DNA of 5,273 nucleotides, from NCBI GenBank assembly GCA_030590765.1, contig JAUVCP010000200.1, forward strand, positions 1-5,273, read 5' to 3'. The DNA comes from Flavobacteriaceae bacterium (GTDB taxonomy: Bacteria; Bacteroidota; Bacteroidia; Flavobacteriales; Flavobacteriaceae). Shown one piece after another: positions 1 to 5,273 of the stretch (position 1 is its first letter; every line of letters starts with the position of its first letter). A model generated the notes under the pieces. It saw nothing but the letters and a program-made list of their open reading frames with translations, did not search any database and was not told the origin of the DNA. Position numbers and translations under genes: made by a program.

Positions 1-162
1 GATATAATTGTCGCTTTTCTTTATGGCTTTAAAACCAATCGTAATCACAATAGGTGAAATAAAAAGTAATGGTAATGAAATTGCTAGATATTTTACACCT
101 GTTTTTAATAAAGTTCGGGGTTCTTCAATTTCAAAATTTTCTTTTTTTTGATCTGGTTTCAT
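1..162 (-). CDS. DUF6095-like small membrane protein, N-terminal 54 residues
   Basis: This open frame starts at ATG (162-160) and is still open at the window edge, so the C-terminus is missing. The 54 visible residues begin MKPDQKKENFEIEEPRTLLK, a charged cytoplasmic-like stretch, followed by a hydrophobic segment (about residues 25-44, YLAISLPLLFISPIVITIGF) that should span the inner membrane, then a basic KAIKKSDN loop. The layout (short charged N-terminus, G-x-KYL, hydrophobic run with PLLF and a second proline) resembles the roughly 70-75-residue DUF6095 proteins of Flavobacteriia, which have two predicted membrane helices and no known function. That match is from memory of the family. 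It lies downstream of the icd terminator and has its own promoter-like element, so it is probably a separate transcript. There is no Shine-Dalgarno site, only an A-rich leader, as usual in this phylum. Confidence 0.6.
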   Translation of the reverse strand, partial: MKPDQKKENFEIEEPRTLLKTGVKYLAISLPLLFISPIVITIGFKAIKKSDNYI

Positions 163-190
163 ATTTTATTCCAATAATACTAATGATCAG

Positions 191-220
191 TAAATATATG
201 AATTGATTTATCAAACCAAA
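191..220 (-). promoter_or_regulatory. Predicted promoter of the DUF6095-like gene
   Basis: On the minus strand a -33 TTTG (220-217) is followed after 18 nt by TATATTTA (198-191), seven of eight positions of the Bacteroidota -7 element TAnnTTTG. It ends about 28 nt before the ATG at 162. The -33 box lies inside the T-run of the icd terminator, so the two signals share bases. This is a motif match only. Confidence 0.45.
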
Positions 221-248
221 AAAAAGCGAGAATTTAATTCTCGCTTTT
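218..248 (-). terminator. Intrinsic terminator of icd
   Basis: The 11-bp perfect inverted repeat AAAAGCGAGAA (222-232) / TTCTCGCTTTT (238-248) has a 5-nt loop. On the minus strand it is followed by an unbroken T-run (225-218), four bases of which belong to the stem. It starts 26 bp after the icd stop codon. The T-tract is on the minus-strand side only, which fixes its direction. Confidence 0.9.
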
Positions 249-274
249 AATAGTAAGTAATAGTTTTATTTGAA

Positions 275-2515
<2,241 letters not shown>

Positions 2516-2520
2516 TTATA

Positions 2521-2559
2521 AAAGCTGTAATTGTCACTAATGTACATGTGTACAGCTTT
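2521..2559 (-). promoter_or_regulatory. Inverted repeat in the icd 5' leader
   Basis: The perfect 9-bp inverted repeat AAAGCTGTA (2521-2529) / TACAGCTTT (2551-2559) is separated by 21 nt. Two copies of the palindrome TGTACA (2541-2546, 2549-2554) fall in the loop and right arm. It lies 18-56 bp before the icd start codon, downstream of the predicted promoter, so it would be in the mRNA leader. It could be a leader hairpin or an operator. No regulator can be named. Confidence 0.45.
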
Positions 2560-2584
2560 ACTTATTAATTTAATTAATGCGTAA

Positions 2585-2592
2585 CAAATATA
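2585..2592 (-). promoter_or_regulatory. Predicted -7 element of the icd promoter
   Basis: TATATTTG on the minus strand (2592-2585) is a full match to the Bacteroidota -7 consensus TAnnTTTG. No good TTTG sits 18-21 nt upstream. That interval falls in the arm of the hairpin at 2608-2640, so the -33 box is poor or absent. Transcription would start near 2578, giving a leader of about 75 nt before the icd ATG. Confidence 0.5.
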
Positions 2593-2602
2593 CTTTTTTT
2601 TA

Positions 2603-2640
2603 TAGAAAAAGCCATTTTAAACAGTGCTTAAAATGGCTTT
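2603..2640 (-). terminator. Terminator-like hairpin upstream of icd
   Basis: The perfect 13-bp inverted repeat AAAGCCATTTTAA (2608-2620) / TTAAAATGGCTTT (2628-2640) has a 7-nt loop. On the minus strand the stem runs into TTTTT then C. On the plus strand the T-run is broken (TTTATTTTG), so leftward transcription fits better. No protein gene lies between it and the rplS terminator, so it would end an RNA made in the intergenic region, or insulate icd from read-through. It sits 16 bp upstream of the icd -7 element. Confidence 0.6.
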
Positions 2641-2645
2641 ATTTT

Positions 2646-2735
2646 GAAGATGAGTTTTCTAAAATATAGTTAGAAAAAACAACTTCTTAAAATAGTTTGG
2701 TTAGGTGTTAATAATATACCAAATGGCTATTTTAA
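2646..2735 (-). other. Two adjacent stem-loops next to the terminator hairpin
   Basis: The first stem-loop pairs TTAAAATAG (2687-2695) with CTATTTTAA (2727-2735), then, after a 3-nt bulge TGG on one side, TTTGGT (2696-2701) with ACCAAA (2718-2723). That is 15 bp around a 16-nt loop. The second pairs TTTTCTAA (2655-2662) with TTAGAAAA (2670-2677), with GAAG (2646-2649) / CTTC (2683-2686) as an outer clamp. With the terminator-like hairpin at 2608-2640 they form three consecutive stem-loops. This suggests the 3' part of a structured RNA on the minus strand. The function is unknown, and AT-rich DNA can give such pairings by chance. Confidence 0.35.
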
Positions 2736-3010
2736 TTATTTGATCTGTTGAAAAATTGTGTGCTAAATATTCTCTTTTGACAATTTTGTAACAGAAAATG
2801 GATGATATCCACAAAATCAAATCGCTTATGAAACTGAATTCATAATTTTAAGGGGATTGTTTCAAACAAACAAAAGATTCTTTACCAAATTTAAGTCTTG
2901 AAACTGAAATCTAAATACTTTGTGCTTAGTTATTTACTAACAAATAATGAACACAGGCTATTAACAAGTGTTGATAATTACATTTTTAGATTTTTGTTGT
3001 GTAGTAATAT

Positions 3011-3054
3011 AAAAAACAATCTCCATAGCAAAGAGATTCTTTGTTATGGAGATT
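3011..3054 (-). terminator. Intrinsic terminator inside the intergenic region
   Basis: AATCTCCATA (3018-3027) pairs perfectly with TATGGAGATT (3045-3054). The stem continues inward through one G-T wobble to GCAAAG (3028-3033) with CTTTGT (3039-3044), for 16 bp in all and a 5-nt loop. On the minus strand the stem is followed by G and six Ts (3016-3011). The plus-strand side lacks a T-run, so it terminates leftward transcription. It lies about 450 bp beyond the rplS terminator, so it probably serves a separate RNA. Confidence 0.8.
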
Positions 3055-3329
3055 TGCCGAAACATTTTCTGTGAAAATTGTTATTAATTTCTTAATTACA
3101 ACTTGTTGTATTGCTACAACTCTTCACAATTGTCTCAATTAAATACTTTAAATTATTCGTGAAAACCTTATCTCGACCTGAGTTTTAATAATATTTTCAA
3201 TTTAATGTATTTAACTTTCGCAATTAACAATCTTTAAATTACTTTCATATTTATGCTAAATACTGTTGTTATTTATTGATAAGATTACCAATCACTAAAC
3301 AAGGTTTAACCCTTATTCTAAAACTTAAA

Positions 3330-3382
3330 TTTCAATCGATTTTTTCAATCCACATTTTGATTTGCACCTCCATGTTTCAATC
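3330..3382. repeat. Three direct copies of TTTCAATC
   Basis: The 8-mer occurs at 3330-3337, 3343-3350 and 3375-3382, all in the same orientation (GATTGAAA on the minus strand), with start-to-start spacing of 13 and 32 bp. If the predicted RNA exists, the copies lie in its first 80 nt. Three copies in 53 bp is more than expected for a sequence with two C residues in such AT-rich DNA. The spacing is too irregular for a CRISPR array or typical plasmid iterons. Confidence 0.4.
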
Positions 3383-3413
3383 TGAAAATTAATCTTCCTT
3401 CAAATTTCTACAA

Positions 3414-3444
3414 CAAATATAAATGCAAAATTCTAATTTTCAAA
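3414..3444 (-). promoter_or_regulatory. Strong Bacteroidota-type promoter in the intergenic region
   Basis: On the minus strand TTTG (3444-3441) and TATATTTG (3421-3414) are separated by exactly 19 nt. This is a full match to both boxes of the Bacteroidota housekeeping promoter (TTTG about 19 nt before TAnnTTTG). It is the best promoter match found in the window. It lies about 65 bp beyond the rplS terminator and points away from rplS, with no protein gene immediately downstream. Confidence 0.65.
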
Positions 3445-3501
3445 AAAAAAGTGAAATTTGATTTTAACAAGTTATCAAAAGGTCTTATTAACAATTGTGA
3501 A

Positions 3502-3532
3502 TAAAAAAATCCCATTTCATTTGAAATGGGAT
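3502..3532 (-). terminator. Intrinsic terminator of rplS
   Basis: The perfect inverted repeat ATCCCATTTC (3509-3518) / GAAATGGGAT (3523-3532) has a 4-nt loop. On the minus strand it is followed by seven Ts (3509-3503, the first within the stem). It starts 22 bp after the rplS stop codon and is T-rich on the minus-strand side only. It should end the transcript containing rplS. Confidence 0.9.
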
Positions 3533-3554
3533 CTATTATGATAAGAGTAAAAAA

Positions 3555-3905
3555 TTAAACTCTTTTCTCTTTGATTTGAGCTTTTTTACCTGTTAGGTTT
3601 CTAAAATAGAAGATTCTTGCTCTTCTAACTTTACCTTTCTTGTTTATTTCAATTTTTTGAATTGCAGGTAAATTAATTGGAAAAATACGTTCAACACCAA
3701 TTGTACCAGACATTTTTCTAATGGTGAAAGTTTCTGAACTTCCATTTCCACGTCTTTGGATCACAACTCCTTTAAAGAACTGTGTACGTGTTTTTTTACC
3801 TTCTCTAATTTCGTAATAAATTGTAATGGTATCACCAGCAGCAAATTCCGGAATATCATTTTTTGTTACAAATTCTTTTTGTACAAAACTCACTAAATTT
3901 TCCAT
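3555..3905 (-). CDS. rplS: 50S ribosomal protein L19
   Basis: This structural protein of the large ribosomal subunit lies at the 30S-50S interface and contributes to an intersubunit bridge. The 116-residue length is normal for bacterial L19. Family landmarks are the N-terminal helix and FAAGDTITIYYEIREG (about 21-36), FKGVVIQRRGNGSSETFTIRK (44-64), the strongly conserved GVERIFPINLPAIQKIEI (70-87), and the basic GKVRRARIFYFRNLTGKKA tail (91-109). The ATG at 3905 gives the standard N-terminus. It is preceded by an A/T-rich tract (ATTAAAAAAAATATA) instead of a Shine-Dalgarno site. In many bacteria rplS directly follows trmD. Here a phosphatase gene intervenes and a 137-bp gap with its own promoter-like element precedes rplS, so the gene is probably transcribed from its own start, with or without read-through. 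The leader may be autoregulatory. Confidence 0.97.
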   Translation of the reverse strand: MENLVSFVQKEFVTKNDIPEFAAGDTITIYYEIREGKKTRTQFFKGVVIQRRGNGSSETFTIRKMSGTIGVERIFPINLPAIQKIEINKKGKVRRARIFYFRNLTGKKAQIKEKRV

Positions 3906-3920
3906 TATATTTTTTTTAAT

Positions 3921-3964
3921 GGTTGATCAAATATCAACGTTCACGATTATCGTCAGAGGTTGAT
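3921..3964 (-). promoter_or_regulatory. Candidate rplS leader with alternative helices
   Basis: In the minus-strand RNA, ATCAACC occurs twice (3964-3958 and 3927-3921), flanking a single GTTGAT (3938-3933). The middle segment can pair 6 bp with either copy. The upstream pairing encloses a small ACGA/TCGT hairpin (around 3953-3943), and the downstream one forms a tight hairpin with a 5-nt loop ending 15 nt before the rplS start codon. Mutually exclusive helices beside a ribosomal-protein start codon suggest translational autoregulation by L19. I recall that L19 leader motifs have been described in Flavobacteria but cannot verify that this is one. Confidence 0.5.
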
Positions 3965-3974
3965 TTTGAGTTTG

Positions 3975-3982
3975 CAAATTTA
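3975..3982 (-). promoter_or_regulatory. Predicted -7 element of the rplS promoter
   Basis: TAAATTTG on the minus strand (3982-3975) matches TAnnTTTG. No exact TTTG lies at the usual distance upstream, where the sequence is T-rich. A start near 3968 would place the alternative-helix leader wholly in the 5' untranslated region, about 60 nt long. Confidence 0.45.
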
Positions 3983-4042
3983 ATAAATTCTTTTAAATAT
4001 AAAACCTTTAAAAGTAAATTATTTTATCTTTTCTAAAATGCT

Positions 4043-4792
4043 TTAAAACTGTATATTAGCATACAATCCATATTTATTATCTGTATAGGTTGGACTCACA
4101 ACTACCTTAGTTTTTTTATTTTTAAAAGGATTCCAGTTTTTTAAAGGTTCAAATCTGTAAACCAAATCCGTAACAATGATTCCAATTCCGGCACCTACCA
4201 ATACATCTGATACCCAGTGGTAATTATTTAAAACCCTTAGAACTCCAGTTGCGGTAGCAAATAAATATCCGCTATAAGCGAGCCATGGACTGGAATCAAC
4301 AAATTCATGGTGTAAAACAGTAGCCATAACAAAAGCATTGGAAGTATGCCCGGAAGGAAAACTATAATGTACCCAGTCGTTTGGTCTTTGCTCTTTTGTA
4401 AGATTCTTAATTCCTATGGTGATCAAATTGTTGGCAATACCTGCTATGGCCAAATATTTTGTTTGGGTAAATACATCATTTTTGCTTTCAATTTTTAACA
4501 AATCAGCAGTATACATCATGATAGTTGGAACAAAAAGAAGATACTCATCCGCACTGGTATGAAAATCAGGAAATCTATCTTGAATTTTTTCCTGCATATT
4601 TTCTTTCCCAAAACTTCCGTTGGAATAATTGATGATCAATCCTGTTGTAATCAATGATAACGGAACTATAGATTGCTTTAAAAAGGACTTTTGATGTTTT
4701 TTCTCTGTGATCTGTAAACTATCTTTTTGTCCAATAGCATTTAAATGTAATAGAACAATTATAAAAAAAAGAAATGATCTGGTTTTATTCAT
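4043..4792 (-). CDS. PAP2-family membrane or periplasmic phosphatase
   Basis: This vanadium-haloperoxidase-fold phosphatase probably removes phosphate from a lipid or lipid-linked substrate such as phosphatidic acid, undecaprenyl diphosphate or a lipid A phosphate. The sequence does not say which. All three PAP2 motifs are intact (numbering from the ATG): KNLTKEQRP (129-137, K-x6-RP), PSGH (146-149) and [11 protein letters not shown] (186-196, R-x5-H-x3-D, with L in place of the usual S before R). The N-terminus ([21 protein letters not shown]) looks like a signal peptide or membrane anchor ending near residue 22. Hydrophobic stretches occur at about 41-55, 85-99, 114-128, 172-184 and 196-212. 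The tail ends in a strand-like segment with terminal Phe. An in-frame GTG at 4795 precedes the ATG. I chose the ATG at 4792, which overlaps the trmD stop (ATGAATAA) by 8 bp and implies translational coupling. Confidence 0.88.
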   Translation of the reverse strand: MNKTRSFLFFIIVLLHLNAIGQKDSLQITEKKHQKSFLKQSIVPLSLITTGLIINYSNGSFGKENMQEKIQDRFPDFHTSADEYLLFVPTIMMYTADLLKIESKNDVFTQTKYLAIAGIANNLITIGIKNLTKEQRPNDWVHYSFPSGHTSNAFVMATVLHHEFVDSSPWLAYSGYLFATATGVLRVLNNYHWVSDVLVGAGIGIIVTDLVYRFEPLKNWNPFKNKKTKVVVSPTYTDNKYGLYANIQF

Positions 4793-5273
4793 CACCGTTA
4801 TTTAATAGATCGGGTCTAATTTTTTCGGTTCTTTTTACAGATTGCTCATGTCTCCATTCTTCAATTTTCGGAAAATTTCCGGATAGTAAGATCTCAGGAA
4901 CTTTCATGCTTTTATACGCTGAAGGGCGTGTATAAACAGGAGGTGCAAGTAAATTATCCTGAAAAGAATCGGTCAATGCCGAAGTTTCATCACCTAATAC
5001 ACCTGGAATTAAGCGAATTACAGCATCACATAAAACGGCGGCAGCCAATTCACCACCTGAGAGTACATAATCACCAATAGAGATTTCTTTGGTAATGAAT
5101 TTGTCTCTCACCCTTTGGTCTACTCCTTTATAATGGCCTGTTAAAATGATCATATTTTTAGCGGAAGATAGTTTGTTGGCCATTTGTTGGTTTAGTGTCT
5201 TGGCGTCTGGTGTCATGTAAATGATCTCATCGTAATTTCTTTGTTCGAGTAATTCAGAAATACATTTGTCAAT
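4785..5273 (-). CDS. trmD: tRNA (guanine-N1)-methyltransferase, C-terminal 162 residues
   Basis: TrmD transfers a methyl group from S-adenosylmethionine to N1 of G37 in tRNAs with a G at position 36, which prevents +1 frameshifting. The gene is cut by the window edge: the frame is open at 5273 and about 60-65 N-terminal residues of the usual 225 are missing. A downstream ATG (5216) is internal, because the upstream 19 codons continue the family sequence. Visible landmarks are the SAM-binding trefoil-knot region [12 protein letters not shown] and [34 protein letters not shown] containing the Asp that corresponds to the catalytic Asp of E. coli TrmD, and the C-terminal tRNA-binding segment with [20 protein letters not shown] and [10 protein letters not shown]. 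The Arg in GVDQR, also important in E. coli, is conserved. The stop overlaps the next gene by 8 bp. The protein is cytoplasmic and acts as a homodimer in the family. Confidence 0.96.
   Translation of the reverse strand: MDKCISELLEQRNYDEIIYMTPDAKTLNQQMANKLSSAKNMIILTGHYKGVDQRVRDKFITKEISIGDYVLSGGELAAAVLCDAVIRLIPGVLGDETSALTDSFQDNLLAPPVYTRPSAYKSMKVPEILLSGNFPKIEEWRHEQSVKRTEKIRPDLLNNGDE

Larger units (their letters stand above)
3011..3407 (-). ncRNA. Candidate small RNA of about 395 nt, unassigned
   Basis: A consensus-quality promoter (3414-3444) predicts a transcript starting near 3407 and ending at the hairpin and U-tract at 3011-3054. The interval has no substantial ORF. Its only upstream ATG frame codes 13 residues (MEVQIKMWIEKID, 3373-3332), possibly a leader peptide but unsupported by any ribosome site. 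The RNA would be purine-biased, with about twice as many G as C. Possible elements are a GNRA-capped hairpin GTTGTA-GCAA-TACAAC (3120-3105), a 6-bp hairpin near 3265-3295 and three GATTGAAA repeats near the 5' end. I looked for hallmarks of RNase P RNA and tmRNA and saw none. No 6S or SRP RNA signature was recognised either. The function is unknown. The evidence is the signal pair, not homology. Confidence 0.42.
2641..3500. other. Gene-poor AT-rich intergenic region between rplS and icd
   Basis: No reading frame of credible length exists on either strand here; the longest short ATG frames noted are 15 codons (2798-2845, plus) and 13 codons (3332-3373, minus). The region contains a promoter-terminator pair defining a possible RNA (3011-3444) and the stem-loops at 2646-2735. 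It also has three copies each of TTTCAATC (3330-3382) and TAAATACT (2912, 3140, 3257). An 11-bp inverted repeat (3123-3133 with 3491-3501) and a 10-bp direct repeat TGAAACTGAA (2829-2838, 2899-2908) are present too. DnaA-box-like 9-mers occur at 2706-2714, 2805-2813, 2958-2966, 2969-2977, 3485-3493 and 3496-3504. Plus-strand base counts change from about 61 G to 47 C (2641-3060) to about 31 G to 66 C (3061-3480). The size and content are unusual for a compact genome and suggest a non-protein role. Confidence 0.6.

Noticed and set aside
2798..2845. Plus-strand 15-codon frame (MDDIHKIKSLMKLNS) in the intergenic gap
   Set aside because: It has no promoter or ribosome-site support, and this length is expected by chance in 1 kb of AT-rich DNA.
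3332..3373. Minus-strand 13-codon frame at the start of the predicted RNA
   Set aside because: It lies in a plausible leader-peptide position but is too short to support as a gene, so it is mentioned only within the RNA entry.
3330..3382. CRISPR-like or iteron array
   Set aside because: There are only three 8-bp copies with unequal spacing and no longer repeat unit, so it is neither a CRISPR array nor a standard iteron set.
3011..3407. Assignment of the predicted RNA as RNase P RNA or tmRNA
   Set aside because: The size fits, but the conserved cores of those RNAs are absent and the sequence is too AU-rich.
3990..4014. Hairpin CTTTTAAA / TTTAAAAG after the PAP2 gene as a terminator
   Set aside because: The stem is almost entirely A-T, has no clear U-run after it, and overlaps the rplS promoter region. 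It is more likely composition noise.
4793..4795. GTG as the start of the PAP2 gene
   Set aside because: The ATG immediately after it is the commoner start and gives the same signal peptide. The difference is a single residue.

Overview
The window is chromosomal DNA of a low-GC member of the Bacteroidota, most likely a marine-type Flavobacteriaceae species. The evidence is the AT-rich intergenic DNA, the lack of Shine-Dalgarno sites, Bacteroidota-type promoter elements (TAnnTTTG at -7, TTTG near -33), a DUF6095-like small membrane protein, and a Flavobacteria-like ribosomal protein L19. No genus can be named from the sequence alone. Every gene seen is on the minus strand, so transcription runs from high to low coordinates.

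From right to left, the window holds the 3' two thirds of trmD (tRNA m1G37 methyltransferase), overlapping a PAP2-family membrane phosphatase. Next are an rplS leader with its own promoter-like element, rplS (ribosomal protein L19) and a clean intrinsic terminator. About 1 kb without a convincing gene follows (2504-3554). Then come icd, a 742-residue monomeric NADP-dependent isocitrate dehydrogenase with a strong terminator, and the first 54 codons of a DUF6095-like membrane protein running off the left edge.

The trmD and rplS genes are a classic translation-linked pair, here interrupted by a phosphatase gene that is translationally coupled to trmD. icd is a stand-alone TCA-cycle gene with its own promoter and terminator.

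The most interesting part is the 1 kb gap. It contains a near-perfect Bacteroidota promoter (3414-3444), followed about 400 nt downstream by a 16-bp terminator hairpin with a U-tract (3011-3054). With no substantial ORF between them, this predicts a small RNA of about 395 nt on the minus strand that I cannot assign to a known family. Further left are three successive stem-loops (2608-2735), the last of them terminator-like, lying directly against the icd promoter. The gap also holds short direct repeats, DnaA-box-like 9-mers and a change in G/C skew, so an origin-like role is a weaker alternative. The rplS leader carries three segments that can form two mutually exclusive helices, as expected of an autoregulatory ribosomal-protein leader.
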